This document shows positions 28,735-39,107 of a DNA stretch of 64,000 nt, piece after piece. A program made the translations under genes and the position numbers. Location of the stretch: contig NZ_QYZP01000001.1 in assembly GCF_003595215.1 (NCBI RefSeq), positions 1,019,752 to 1,083,751 on the forward strand. The letters are read 5' to 3'. Below the pieces are notes generated by a model. That model was given only the letters and a program-made list of their open reading frames with translations. It had not been told where the DNA came from and ran no database searches. The stretch is from Nesterenkonia natronophila (GTDB lineage: Bacteria; Actinomycetota; Actinomycetes; Actinomycetales; Micrococcaceae). The first letter of the stretch is position 1; each line of letters starts with the position of its first letter.

Positions 28735-30285
28735 CTACTCGGAGACTGTCACATCGGAGAGGTCGATACCCACCCCGAGGTCGTTCAGAGGCAGTCCTGA
28801 GACACCTTCGGTGGCCAGACCGACGTTGGGCGGGTTGTACAACCACACTCCGGGGGTGTCCTCCACGAGGAGCTCGGTGAGCTCCTCCATGCTGGAGGCA
28901 TACTCGTCGTCATCCGTTGCCGCGGCAGCCTCAGCGAAGAGATCCCGAGCCTCCTCCGAGTCGTAGCCCCAGTAGTACTCGGGGAATGCGTAGTTGTTCA
29001 TGTTGCGCGGTTCCACGTGGTTGATGATGGTGAGGTCGAAGTCCTGATTGACCATATTCTCCTCAACCCATACAGCGGGGAACTCCTGGGTCTGCAGTGT
29101 GACATCTACGCCGATCTCGCTGAGGTTGTCCTGGATCACCTGCGCGGAGGCTTCTGCGTATGCGCGGTTGGGCACGTTGAACGTCAGTGAGAGGTCGTCG
29201 ACATCGGCTGAGTCCAAGAGGTCTTGTGCCGCGTCCGGATCGTAGTCGTAGGTGCCGGTGAAGTCGATGTAATAAGGATCCGTCGGCACGCTGGGTCCGC
29301 CGAGTATCTCACCGTAGCCGGCCGTGGCAGCAGCCATGACAGATTCTTTGTCGATCGCGCGGTGGAGGGCCTCACGGACTTCGTCTTGGGCGAGCGCCTC
29401 GTGGTCGGGATTCATCGACATGACGACAACCCCCTGGCTGGATCCGACACGGACCTCGATTTCCTCTTCCGCCTCGAAGCTCTCGAACTGGTCGAAAGCT
29501 TCAGAGCGCAGGATGGCGTCTACGCCGCCGGTTCGAATCGCATTGGCAGCGGCGGAGGCGTCCTCATAGTAGACGAGTTCCACGCCAGCCACCCCAGCGG
29601 GGTCACCCCAGTAGTCATCATTGCGGGCAAACTCCATCCGCACCGCGTTTTCATACGTGACGAACTCGAAGGGGCCTGTGCCGTTGGCGTCAGTGGCAAG
29701 ATCGTCCACACTGTCGGGGGAGAACATGGCTCCAAGCGGCCCGGCCAGCCAGAAGAGCGCGTTGTAGTCCGGCTCGGACAGGGCCACCGTCACCTCGTAA
29801 TCGTCCACGATTTCGACTGAATCGATGGCCGCCAGGGCCTCCGGAGTGTTGGCCGACCATTCATCAAGCCGTTCCAGGGAGAATTTCACGATATCGGCAT
29901 CGAATTCAGTGCCGTCATGAAAGGTGACACCCTCCTGGAGTTGGAAGGTGAATTCCTGACCGTCGTCACTGATTTCCCAAGATTCGGCCAATAGCGGCTG
30001 AATCTCTCCTTCAGCATCGAGCTGAACCAGCCCCTCGTAGACGTTGTAGAGCAGGGCCTCGAAGACAGCTGCACCACCGGTGGTCGTGAAGTCCAGGTTG
30101 GCTGGTACTGCGAACATGCCGATGCTGATGTTTGCATCCGAGTTCTCACCGGTGCTGGTGGCCTCGCCGCCTTCGTCCTCTCCATTGACGGGATCGTCGC
30201 CCCCCGCACCGCAGGCGCTCAGCGCCAGGGCGCTAACGGCCAGACATGCCGCGAGGGGTGTGCCAGATTGGAAGAGTTTCTTCAT
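28735..30285 (-). CDS. ABC transporter substrate-binding lipoprotein, DppA type
   Basis: This 516-residue solute-binding protein belongs to the peptide/opine family 5. The signal peptide starts MKKLFQSG, and the lipobox LSAC places a lipid-modified cysteine near residue 26. An acidic Gly/Glu-rich linker follows. The mature domain has EPLLAESWEISDDGQEFTFQLQEGVTFHDGTEF, the typical family stretch. I chose the ATG at 30285; an ATG at 30303 overlaps the amidase stop and would add six residues. It captures the substrate outside the membrane for the permeases encoded just downstream. The linked amidase suggests an amide or peptide-like ligand. Confidence 0.92.
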   Translation of the reverse strand: MKKLFQSGTPLAACLAVSALALSACGAGGDDPVNGEDEGGEATSTGENSDANISIGMFAVPANLDFTTTGGAAVFEALLYNVYEGLVQLDAEGEIQPLLAESWEISDDGQEFTFQLQEGVTFHDGTEFDADIVKFSLERLDEWSANTPEALAAIDSVEIVDDYEVTVALSEPDYNALFWLAGPLGAMFSPDSVDDLATDANGTGPFEFVTYENAVRMEFARNDDYWGDPAGVAGVELVYYEDASAAANAIRTGGVDAILRSEAFDQFESFEAEEEIEVRVGSSQGVVVMSMNPDHEALAQDEVREALHRAIDKESVMAAATAGYGEILGGPSVPTDPYYIDFTGTYDYDPDAAQDLLDSADVDDLSLTFNVPNRAYAEASAQVIQDNLSEIGVDVTLQTQEFPAVWVEENMVNQDFDLTIINHVEPRNMNNYAFPEYYWGYDSEEARDLFAEAAAATDDDEYASSMEELTELLVEDTPGVWLYNPPNVGLATEGVSGLPLNDLGVGIDLSDVTVSE

Positions 30286-30299
30286 CGTGTGGGTCTCTT

Positions 30300-31736
30300 T
30301 CATGGTGCGGGTGTGTGGTGTTCTGCCAGATGCAGGCGTGGCCAAGGCCGTGCAGCATCACTGGGGCGTTCGGATTCGAAGAAGGAGGCTGCTGCAAGTG
30401 CCGTGCGGTCTGCGTGACGGCGGGCTGCGATCTGCACACCCACTGGGCTCCCTGCAGCAGTAAACCCTCCGTTGACGCTGATCGCTGGCATCCCGGAGAA
30501 GTTGTACCCCACGCAGAAGTGGATGTGGGACATCGCCGTCTCCACGTCATTTGACGGCATCGGCCACTCCGCCGGGAAGGCTGGTCCAGGCGAGGCGGGG
30601 GAGAGGACCAGATCGAAGGGGTCGGTGGCACGCAGCACCGTGCGTCCCAGGTCAATCTGAGCGTCGTGAGCCGCGAGCGACTCTTCGGCAGTGATCTCTG
30701 CGGCACCGCGGCACCACTCTGCGATGAAGGGCAGCACCCTGGACTGCTGGTCAGGAGTCATCGCCCGGTACTTCCTCCAGTGGCTGGCCCGCCAGAACCT
30801 GTCGATCAGACTCACGGTGCCTGCGGCTAGGTAAGGGGGCACGTTGGTGACTTGGGCACCGGCAGCGGCAAAGACCTCTGCGGCTTCGCGGATGACGGAG
30901 GCCACCTCGGGTTCCACGACGGTGCCGGCTCCCACGTCAAGCACCACACCGACCTTCAGGCCTACTGGGTCGAAGCTCAGATCGAGCCAGGCGGTGTCAT
31001 CGGGAGGCAGCGACCAGGGATCGGCCGAATGCGGGCCGGTGAGTACGCTCATCGATCGTGCCACATCGGACACCGTGCGTCCCATCGGCCCGATGGTGCG
31101 CCCCGGGTACGGTGGATCAACGCTGATCCTGCCGTATGTGGGTTTGAAGCCGGCCACCCCGCACCACGAGGCGGGGAGGCGGATCGAGCCACCGATATCG
31201 GAGCCGAGGTTGATAGGGGCGTAGCCGGCGGCCGAGGCAGCCGCTGCCCCACCTGAGGACCCCCCGGGGCTCCATTGCAGGTTCCACGGGTTCCGGGTGA
31301 TCGGATGGGCCGAGGCTATGCCTGAGGACAGCATTCCCAGTTCCGACATTGTGGTGCGTCCCAGCAGGCTGGCACCTGCATTGAGTGCCTTCTGCGCCAC
31401 TGGCGCGTTGTGCTCAGCCGGGACCTGCTCGGTGGATGCTGAGCCCAGGATGGTTGGTCGGCCAGCCAGTTGTTGATTCTCTTTCAGGGTAAGAGGCACA
31501 CCGTCCAGGGCGCTGCGCGGCGTACCCTGTTCCCAGCGGCGGCTGGAAGACTCTGCGGCGGTAAGCGCCTCTTCGTCGAAGCGCTCGGACATGGCTCGAA
31601 GCGCCGGTTCGCACTCGTCCATCCTCTGCAGACACGAGGTGACGACGTCGACCGGATTGAGATCTCCTGTGGCATATCCCGCAACCAGCTGCGCTGCGTC
31701 GAGATCGGCCAAGTGTGGTGTGGATGGTGGTTCCAT
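30300..31736 (-). CDS. Amidase (amidase-signature family)
   Basis: This 478-residue enzyme has the Ser-cisSer-Lys amidase triad: the lysine in PLTLKENQ, the cis-serine in the SPGGSSGGAAAA glycine/serine loop, and the nucleophile serine in GSDIGGSIRLPA. It lacks GatA-specific context (no gatB or gatC nearby), so it is probably a catabolic amidohydrolase rather than part of tRNA amidation. It is first in the import operon, directly upstream of the binding protein. A promoter and operator palindrome lie 50-75 bases upstream. The substrate is likely an amide brought in by the ABC system. Confidence 0.9.
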   Translation of the reverse strand: MEPPSTPHLADLDAAQLVAGYATGDLNPVDVVTSCLQRMDECEPALRAMSERFDEEALTAAESSSRRWEQGTPRSALDGVPLTLKENQQLAGRPTILGSASTEQVPAEHNAPVAQKALNAGASLLGRTTMSELGMLSSGIASAHPITRNPWNLQWSPGGSSGGAAAASAAGYAPINLGSDIGGSIRLPASWCGVAGFKPTYGRISVDPPYPGRTIGPMGRTVSDVARSMSVLTGPHSADPWSLPPDDTAWLDLSFDPVGLKVGVVLDVGAGTVVEPEVASVIREAAEVFAAAGAQVTNVPPYLAAGTVSLIDRFWRASHWRKYRAMTPDQQSRVLPFIAEWCRGAAEITAEESLAAHDAQIDLGRTVLRATDPFDLVLSPASPGPAFPAEWPMPSNDVETAMSHIHFCVGYNFSGMPAISVNGGFTAAGSPVGVQIAARRHADRTALAAASFFESERPSDAARPWPRLHLAEHHTPAP

Positions 31737-31784
31737 ATATCAACCCTGTGAGCTAGATCTTGAGTGTGGCCTCAATCACATCGG

Positions 31785-31812
31785 AGTATACATTACTGGT
31801 CTGGCCAGTAAT
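31785..31812 (-). promoter_or_regulatory. Promoter and FadR-like operator before the amidase-importer operon
   Basis: A 21-base palindrome at 31792-31812 has 8-base arms ATTACTGG and CCAGTAAT around TCTGG. On the reverse strand a good -10 box, TATACT (31785-31790), abuts it, so the palindrome covers the -35 position and should block RNA polymerase. Its core, ACTGGCCAGACCAGT on this strand, nearly equals the site at 34141-34155. The half-sites fit the TGGTxxxACCA pattern known for FadR-type GntR proteins, and the linked GntR gene at 24312-25091 is the obvious candidate. Confidence 0.7.
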
Positions 31813-31839
31813 CCGATGCCCTGAAATGTAGTTGGCGTC

Positions 31840-32616
31840 CTAGTCTGTTGGCGGAGTGAAGCGGCCATCCATCGCGGTCCAACCGCCGTCGACACGCAGG
31901 GTGGTGCCTGTGACATAGCTGGAGGCATCGGAGGCGAGATAAACGACTGCGCCGGCAAGCTCCGAGGGGACTGACCAGCGTCCCAGCGCATTCTTCGTCG
32001 CGTAGGCCTGATACCACTCTGGCTGTGACTTGATCTGGCCCGTCAGCGCGGTCTCCACAATGCCAGGGGAGATTGCGTTGACCCTGACTCCCACCCCTCC
32101 AAACTCCGCGGCGGCCGTCTTGACCAGTTGGACTGCGCCGGCTTTGGTCGCTGCGTAGACTGACTGGCCCGGTTCCACCACCTGATCTCGAATGGAGGAG
32201 AAGACGATGAGGCTGCCTCTGTGACGACTGACCATACGTTCGCCGAAGTACTTGATCACGGCGAATGTGCCTTTGAGGTTCAGGTCGACGACGCGATCGA
32301 ACTCCCCGGGCGAATAGTCGATAATGCGTTTCCGAACGTTCATCGCCGCAGTCAGCACTACTATGTCCAGGTCTGGCAGATTCTCCGCGGCCTGCCGCAC
32401 AGCCTCGGGATCGGTGACGTCCAACGTCAGAGACGCACCGCCTACCGCCGCCGCAGTCTCCTCCGCGGCTACCCGGTCCCGGTCCGCACAGGTGACCTGC
32501 GCTCCGTGGTCGCTCAGCGCCCTGGCGGCCTCACTGCCGATGCCGCCAGCACCGATAATCAGCGCTTGCCGTCCATCCAGCCGAAAAAGGTCCGTAAAGG
32601 TGGGTTGCTCTTCCAT
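31840..32616 (-). CDS. SDR-family oxidoreductase
   Basis: This 258-residue classical short-chain dehydrogenase has the nucleotide loop in the form GAGGIGSEAA (usually TGxxxGxG), the acidic NAD-preferring residue in CADRDR, the catalytic serine in VFSSI and the YAATK tyrosine/lysine pair. ISPGIVETALTG and the C-terminal VTGTTLRVDGGW are typical of the FabG-like group. It follows the aldehyde dehydrogenase gene by 15 bases on the same strand. An alcohol to carbonyl step preceding or following that enzyme is likely. The substrate is unknown. Confidence 0.9.
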   Translation of the reverse strand: MEEQPTFTDLFRLDGRQALIIGAGGIGSEAARALSDHGAQVTCADRDRVAAEETAAAVGGASLTLDVTDPEAVRQAAENLPDLDIVVLTAAMNVRKRIIDYSPGEFDRVVDLNLKGTFAVIKYFGERMVSRHRGSLIVFSSIRDQVVEPGQSVYAATKAGAVQLVKTAAAEFGGVGVRVNAISPGIVETALTGQIKSQPEWYQAYATKNALGRWSVPSELAGAVVYLASDASSYVTGTTLRVDGGWTAMDGRFTPPTD

Positions 32617-32631
32617 AGTGCTGCCTCGTGC

Positions 32632-34095
32632 TCATTCCGGCCGGATGATGGCCATTCGGGTGACGGTGAGTTCTTCAATTGCGAACCGGGGGCCCTCGCG
32701 GCCGATGCCGGAGTCTTTCACTCCCCCGTAGGGCATGATGTCGGAGCGGAAGCCCGGCACCTCATTGACAACGACGCCGCCCACCTCAAGTTCCTCGATG
32801 GCCCTGAAGGCGTTGGGCAGGGAGCGGGTGAAGATGCTGGCGTGCAGTCCGTAGCGCGAACGGTTGACAGCCTCCAGTGCGGCGTCCAGATCTGGCACCG
32901 AGCGCACGGCGACCACTGGTGCGAAGATCTCCTCGCACCAGGCCTGAGCCGTGTCAGGCACATCGAGCAGCACGGTGGGCTGCACACTGCGGTTCTCCAC
33001 TGTGCCACCGTGGATGAGGCGTGCCCCGGCCTGCTGGGCCCCCTCCACCCAATCCAGCACACGCTCAGTGGCTGCCTCATTGATCAGCGGCGCCACATGA
33101 GTTTCAGCATCTCGCGGGTCTCCGGTACGCAGGGCGGCCACTCGGGGGGTGAGTTCGGCGAGGAACTCATCCCGCACTGCTTCGCAGACAATCACACGCT
33201 GCACAGCGATGCACGCCTGACCGTTGAAGTAGAAGCCGCCCCGCGCCACTGCATCGGCAGCTCTGGCGACATCAGCCTCGGTGTCCACGATCAGCGCAGT
33301 GTTGGATCCTAGCTCCAAGAGAGTCTTGCGAGGTGCGGCGTCGCGGGCAATCTGGTGTCCCACCGCGTCCGAACCGGTGAAGGACACAGCAGCGACGCGG
33401 TCGTCCCTCACAAGTGTGCGGCCCACTTCGGCGTCTCCGGTTACCACCTGAACAATCTGCGGCGGCACGTCGTGCGCGGTGGCTGCTTCGCGGACCAGCG
33501 CTGCCAGCCACAGCGTCGTCAGCGGCGTGGCGGGAGCAGGCTTGCAGATGACAGGGCACCCGGCGGCAACAGCCGGAGCGATCTTGTGGCTGGCCAGCAG
33601 CAGCGGCGCGTTGTACCCGGCTATTCCCACCACCAGACCGATCGGCTTGCGAGTCCAGAATCCCAGCATCCCCGCGCCGGACTCCTGCATGTCCAGCGGG
33701 ACAGTTTCGCCATGGATATGCCCGACCTCTTCAGCCGCCGCCGACCAGGTGAATAGGGTTCGGGCAACCTCCACCTCGCAGTCCCTGCGCACTTTGCCCG
33801 TCTCTGCGATCAGCAGATTAGTGAACTCTTCAGCATTCTCGCGAAGGGCCGCGTGTACCTGCAGCAGGATGGCGCGGCGGGTCTGCGAGGTGAGCTGTCC
33901 TACTGGTCTGACAGCGGCCGCCCCTGCAGCCAGCGATTCTCGGGCGTGCTCCGGTTGGCCCACCGGGGAATGGGTGACCAGCGAGCCGTCATAAGGAAAG
34001 ACCACTGCGGCGGTGGGCATGCTGTGGAGCCAGCCGGGGCCGATCGGCAGCCCTTCTGAGATGGGCGGTGGCTTGAAATCGGGGTGGTGGCTCAT
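32632..34095 (-). CDS. NAD(P)-dependent aldehyde dehydrogenase
   Basis: This 487-residue enzyme belongs to the ALDH superfamily. The cofactor region reads VSFTGSDAVGHQIA. The general-base glutamate is in KTLLELGSNTALIV and the catalytic cysteine in FNGQACIAVQRV. The C-terminal MPYGGVKDSGIGREGPRFAIEE is typical. The GQACIAVQRV form resembles lactaldehyde, glycolaldehyde and phosphonoacetaldehyde dehydrogenases more than betaine aldehyde enzymes, but I cannot set the substrate. An AAAGGGA ribosome site precedes the ATG. It is divergent from the dehydrogenase gene at 34262, with an operator between them. Confidence 0.93.
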   Translation of the reverse strand: MSHHPDFKPPPISEGLPIGPGWLHSMPTAAVVFPYDGSLVTHSPVGQPEHARESLAAGAAAVRPVGQLTSQTRRAILLQVHAALRENAEEFTNLLIAETGKVRRDCEVEVARTLFTWSAAAEEVGHIHGETVPLDMQESGAGMLGFWTRKPIGLVVGIAGYNAPLLLASHKIAPAVAAGCPVICKPAPATPLTTLWLAALVREAATAHDVPPQIVQVVTGDAEVGRTLVRDDRVAAVSFTGSDAVGHQIARDAAPRKTLLELGSNTALIVDTEADVARAADAVARGGFYFNGQACIAVQRVIVCEAVRDEFLAELTPRVAALRTGDPRDAETHVAPLINEAATERVLDWVEGAQQAGARLIHGGTVENRSVQPTVLLDVPDTAQAWCEEIFAPVVAVRSVPDLDAALEAVNRSRYGLHASIFTRSLPNAFRAIEELEVGGVVVNEVPGFRSDIMPYGGVKDSGIGREGPRFAIEELTVTRMAIIRPE

Positions 34096-34140
34096 TTGTC
34101 CTGGTCCCTTTCGCCGGGGATTTGCTGGCGGTCCTCTTAA

Positions 34141-34172
34141 ACTGGTCAGACCAGTGCGGAGGCAGTTATAGT
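34141..34172 (+). promoter_or_regulatory. FadR-like operator and divergent promoter region
   Basis: ACTGGTC and GACCAGT form a perfect 7-base inverted repeat around one base at 34141-34155. On the forward strand TGGTCA (34143-34148), an 18-base spacer and TATAGT (34167-34172) make a promoter whose -35 box lies inside the repeat. On the reverse strand a weaker TTTAAG box adjoins the repeat for the aldehyde dehydrogenase gene. One repressor bound here could therefore silence both directions. A partial copy, ATTGGTCAAGTCATT, lies near 34191-34205. Confidence 0.7.
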
Positions 34173-34261
34173 GTGTTCCAGATCTCAGTGATTGGTCAAG
34201 TCATTGAAACGACGAGCACTGCCGCACGACAAGGCAGGTGAAAAGTGTGGAGGACTGCCAG

Positions 34262-35407
34262 ATGAGCACTTACAGCCTGGCCGTGGTGGGCGGCGACGGC
34301 ATCGGTCCGGACGTGACACAAGCTGCGCTGGCCGGGGTGCAGGCGGCGGCACATCGCTATGGCTTCACGGTCAGGACCACAATCTTCGACCTGGGGGCCG
34401 AACGCTTTCTGCGCACCGGCATGGTGATCGATGAGAATACGATCTCGGAGCTCCGCGAACATGACGCCATACTGCTCGGAGCAGTTGGGGACCCTCGCGT
34501 GGCACCGGGAGTCCTCGAACAAGGGCTCATCGTGGCCCTGAGGGTGGCCTTCGCTCAGTCCGTGAACATTCGCCCAGTGCGGCTCTACCCCGGCATCGAG
34601 AGCCCTGTTCGGGGCGTCACCCCAGAGAACTGCGATCTCGTCGTGATTCGGGAGAACACCGAGGGTCTCTATACGGGGGGAGGTTCACTGGCTCACGCCG
34701 GTTCGGGCAACGCTGTGGCCATCCAGAACTCGATCTCCACTGCCGCGGCCACCTCCGAAGCCGTCGACTTCGCCTTCCAGCTGGCCCAGGCTCGGCGGCG
34801 CAGGGTGACCCTCTGTCATAAGACGAACATTCTCCTCCATGCCGGGCAGCTGTGGCAGGAGACAGTCGACCGGATTGCTGAACGCTATCCCGATGTTGAG
34901 CACGACTACGTCCACGCCGACGCCATGTGCCAGCATCTGCCGCTGGACCCGGGCCGTTTCGACGTAGTCGTCACAGACAACTTGTTTGGGGACATCATTA
35001 GCGATCTGGGGGCTACCGTTCAGGGTGGACTGGGCCTGGCGGCCAGCGCGAACTTCAATCCCCGGGGCTCTGCCCCGAGCATGTACGAACCGGTGCACGG
35101 CTCGGCACCTGACATCGCAGGCAAGGGGTGGGCCAACCCTGCTGCCGCGGCGCTTTCGGCGGCGCTCTGCTTAGCCGGTCTGGGTGAGCGCGAAGCCGCA
35201 CTCAGTCTGGAGACGGCAGTCGCTTCAGTCTTGGCGGAGCTGCCCGCCTTCGCCGGCCCGGAGATGGGATCCGACACCGCAGGCCTGGGGCACCGCATCG
35301 CGGAGCGTGTTTCGATCGTCGATCCGCATCGAGACGGAATGGGCGAGAAGTCCCTGATGAGTGCACTGGGCCGCCTCGCTGGGCGCAGCAGCCTCATGTC
35401 CGAATAA
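34262..35407 (+). CDS. Isocitrate/isopropylmalate dehydrogenase-family enzyme (catabolic paralogue)
   Basis: This 381-residue beta-decarboxylating dehydrogenase oxidises a 2-hydroxy acid with NAD and loses CO2. Visible motifs are VVGGDGIGPDV, the substrate arginines in NIRPVRLYPG, VIRENTEGLYTGGG, the catalytic lysine in CHKTNIL, and the metal-binding DNLFGDIISDLGA. The true leuB is at 42394-43467, so this copy probably acts in catabolism, for example like tartrate or D-malate dehydrogenase. The ATG at 34262 has a well-spaced GGAGG. Divergence from the aldehyde dehydrogenase, with a shared operator, ties it to the import-amidase regulon. Confidence 0.88.
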   Translation: MSTYSLAVVGGDGIGPDVTQAALAGVQAAAHRYGFTVRTTIFDLGAERFLRTGMVIDENTISELREHDAILLGAVGDPRVAPGVLEQGLIVALRVAFAQSVNIRPVRLYPGIESPVRGVTPENCDLVVIRENTEGLYTGGGSLAHAGSGNAVAIQNSISTAAATSEAVDFAFQLAQARRRRVTLCHKTNILLHAGQLWQETVDRIAERYPDVEHDYVHADAMCQHLPLDPGRFDVVVTDNLFGDIISDLGATVQGGLGLAASANFNPRGSAPSMYEPVHGSAPDIAGKGWANPAAAALSAALCLAGLGEREAALSLETAVASVLAELPAFAGPEMGSDTAGLGHRIAERVSIVDPHRDGMGEKSLMSALGRLAGRSSLMSE

Positions 35408-35427
35408 TGAGACGGGTAAAACAAGTA

Positions 35428-35456
35428 TTGACGTAGCTCACTCCGGACGAAAGTAT
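35428..35456 (+). promoter_or_regulatory. Promoter of the ilvBNC leader
   Basis: TTGACG (35428-35433), a 17-base spacer and AAGTAT (35451-35456) form a promoter. A TATAGG at 35454-35459 is an alternative -10. Transcription would begin near 35463, which is almost exactly the first base of the leader peptide's ATG. The leader would then be translated with little or no untranslated sequence in front of it. Confidence 0.55.
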
Positions 35457-35462
35457 AGGACT

Positions 35463-35519
35463 ATGCGCCAGATGCTAGGACTAGTAGTAGTACTCGTGAT
35501 TGCCCCCGCCGGGGCATGA
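35463..35519 (+). CDS. ilvBNC leader (attenuator) peptide
   Basis: This short frame encodes MRQMLGLVVVLVIAPAGA and stops at TGA 35517-35519. Eight of its 18 residues are leucine, valine or isoleucine, including a run of three valines, as expected for a branched-chain amino acid attenuation peptide. The regulatory codons include CTA and GTA, which are uncommon in this high-GC sequence and should sharpen sensitivity to tRNA charging. It lies just before a stem-loop and then ilvB. Ribosome stalling here would control whether the hairpin at 35559-35603 forms. Confidence 0.85.
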   Translation: MRQMLGLVVVLVIAPAGA

Positions 35520-35558
35520 GCGGTCTGCTGTTCTAGAACTGACGCGAACCGATCGATC

Positions 35559-35603
35559 ACCCCGGCACGAGGGCCCCGTACAGGGACTCCGGATCGCCGG
35601 GGT
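35559..35603 (+). terminator. Attenuator hairpin before ilvB
   Basis: ACCCCGGC (35559-35566) pairs perfectly with GCCGGGGT (35596-35603) and is followed by TTTCGT. A competing pairing is possible upstream, because the end of the leader peptide contains CCCCGCCGGGGC, which can fold on itself or pair with this arm. That arrangement is what attenuation needs: one structure stops transcription and another permits it. The T-run is short, which is usual in Actinomycetota. Confidence 0.65.
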
Positions 35604-35636
35604 TTCGTCTGTGTCGGGGCAGATAGGGATTGGACA

Positions 35637-37466
35637 GTGACCATGTTGACAACGACAACAGCCGACCACCGGCTCTACGGACCTGGGGGCAGCGCCGCGC
35701 CCGAGGACGTGACCGGCAGCAAAGCGATCATACGCAGCCTCGAAGAGCTCGGTGTCACGGACGTATTCGGCATCCCTGGCGGAGCCATTCTGCCCACCTA
35801 CGATCCGCTCATGGACTCGAAGAAGCTCAACCACATCCTGGTCCGCCACGAGCAGGGTGCCGGTCACGCCGCACAGGGCTACGCAATGGCCACCGGGGAA
35901 GTCGGCGTCTGTTTCGCCACCTCGGGTCCCGGCGCCACCAACCTGGTGACCCCGTTGGCCGATGCTCACATGGACTCTGTCCCCATGGTCGCCATCACAG
36001 GACAGGTCAATGCTTCAGTCATCGGCACTGACGCGTTTCAGGAAGCCGACATCGTCGGAATCGCCACACCCATTACCAAACACACCTATCTGGTGACAGA
36101 TGCTGACGAAATCCCCCGGGTGATGGCAGAGGCCTTCCATATTGCCTCCTCCGGCCGCCCTGGCCCAGTGCTGGTCGACATCACCAAGTCAGCGCAGACC
36201 GCACAGACCACCTTCGCGTGGCCGCCGAAGCTCGGACTCACCGGGTACAAACCTGTCACCCGGGGGCACGCCCGGCAGGTGCGCGAAGCCGCCAAGCTGA
36301 TCGCCACCAGCCAACGCCCCGTCTTCTACCTCGGCGGTGGTGTGATCAAGGCAGATGCCTGCGAAGAGTTTGCCACCCTCGCTGAGACGGTCGGAGCCCC
36401 CGTTGTCACGACACTCATGGCACGCGGCGCGTTCCCGGACAGCCACCCCAACAATGTCGGTATGCCCGGGATGCACGGGAAGGTCTCGGCCGTCGCGGCA
36501 CTGCAGCAGTCCGACCTGCTCATCACCCTCGGAGCCCGCTTCGATGACCGGGTCACCGGGCAGCTGGACTCTTTCGCGCCCGAGGCCAAAGTCATTCACG
36601 CAGACATCGATCCCGCAGAGATCTCCAAGAATCGGCACGCAGATGTGCCGATCGTGGGCTCGCTCAAAGAGATCATTCCCGAGCTGAACAATGCGGTGGC
36701 GGAAACCTTCGCCAAGCACCAGCAGCCGGACCTGAGAGCCTGGTGGCAGCGGCTGAACCGTCTGGTGGAGACTTACCCGCTGGGCTGGACCACCCCCGAA
36801 GACGGTGCCATCGCTCCACAGCAGGTGATCCAGAAGATCAGCCAGGCCTCCGGACCCGAAGCTGTCTACGTGGCAGGGGTGGGGCAGCACCAGATGTGGG
36901 CTGCTCAGTTCGTCGGCTACGAACGACCCCGTCAGTGGCTAAACTCGGGAGGGCTCGGGACCATGGGTTATTCGGTCCCTGCGGCCATGGGCGCGCAGGT
37001 CGGGAGCCCAGAGCGCACAGTGTGGGCCATCGACGGAGACGGCTGTTTCCAGATGACCAACCAGGAGCTTGCCACGTGTGCCATCAACAACATCCCCATC
37101 AAGGTCGCCGTGATCAACAACTCCTCCTTGGGTATGGTGCGGCAGTGGCAGACCCTGTTCTATGAGTCGCGCTACTCCAACACCGACCTCAACACGTCGC
37201 TGAACCCCTCCGGAGAGGAAGTCGTGCGTATTCCCGACTTCCTGAAACTGGCTGAAGCCTATGGATGCGTCGGACTGCGCTGCGAACGCGAGGAAGACAT
37301 CGACTCGGTCATCGCCCAGGCATTGGAGATCAACGACCGCCCCGTCGTCGTTGATTTCGTGGTCTCCCGCGACTCTATGGTCTGGCCCATGGTCCCCGCA
37401 GGGGTCTCCAACAGCGACATCCAAGTGGCCCGCAATATGACCCCCGAGTGGGACGAAGAGGACTAA
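35637..37466 (+). CDS. ilvB: Acetolactate synthase large subunit
   Basis: IlvB is the thiamine diphosphate enzyme that makes acetolactate or acetohydroxybutyrate, the first common step for branched-chain amino acids. The 609-residue protein shows the activating glutamate in [15 protein letters not shown], the FAD domain ([15 protein letters not shown]), and the ThDP/metal motif [22 protein letters not shown] 35637 follows AGGGA; ATG 35643 is an alternative. It is followed three bases later by the regulatory subunit. Expression is probably set by the leader attenuator upstream. Confidence 0.97.
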   Translation: MTMLTTTTADHRLYGPGGSAAPEDVTGSKAIIRSLEELGVTDVFGIPGGAILPTYDPLMDSKKLNHILVRHEQGAGHAAQGYAMATGEVGVCFATSGPGATNLVTPLADAHMDSVPMVAITGQVNASVIGTDAFQEADIVGIATPITKHTYLVTDADEIPRVMAEAFHIASSGRPGPVLVDITKSAQTAQTTFAWPPKLGLTGYKPVTRGHARQVREAAKLIATSQRPVFYLGGGVIKADACEEFATLAETVGAPVVTTLMARGAFPDSHPNNVGMPGMHGKVSAVAALQQSDLLITLGARFDDRVTGQLDSFAPEAKVIHADIDPAEISKNRHADVPIVGSLKEIIPELNNAVAETFAKHQQPDLRAWWQRLNRLVETYPLGWTTPEDGAIAPQQVIQKISQASGPEAVYVAGVGQHQMWAAQFVGYERPRQWLNSGGLGTMGYSVPAAMGAQVGSPERTVWAIDGDGCFQMTNQELATCAINNIPIKVAVINNSSLGMVRQWQTLFYESRYSNTDLNTSLNPSGEEVVRIPDFLKLAEAYGCVGLRCEREEDIDSVIAQALEINDRPVVVDFVVSRDSMVWPMVPAGVSNSDIQVARNMTPEWDEED

Positions 37467-37469
37467 GCC

Positions 37470-39076
<1,607 letters not shown>

Positions 39077-39107
39077 GCACAGCTTCGTTACCGAACAGTA
39101 TTAGAGT

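Noticed and set aside
35408..35636. T-box riboswitch before ilvB
   Set aside because: No T-box consensus is present; a translated Leu/Val/Ile-rich leader explains the region better.
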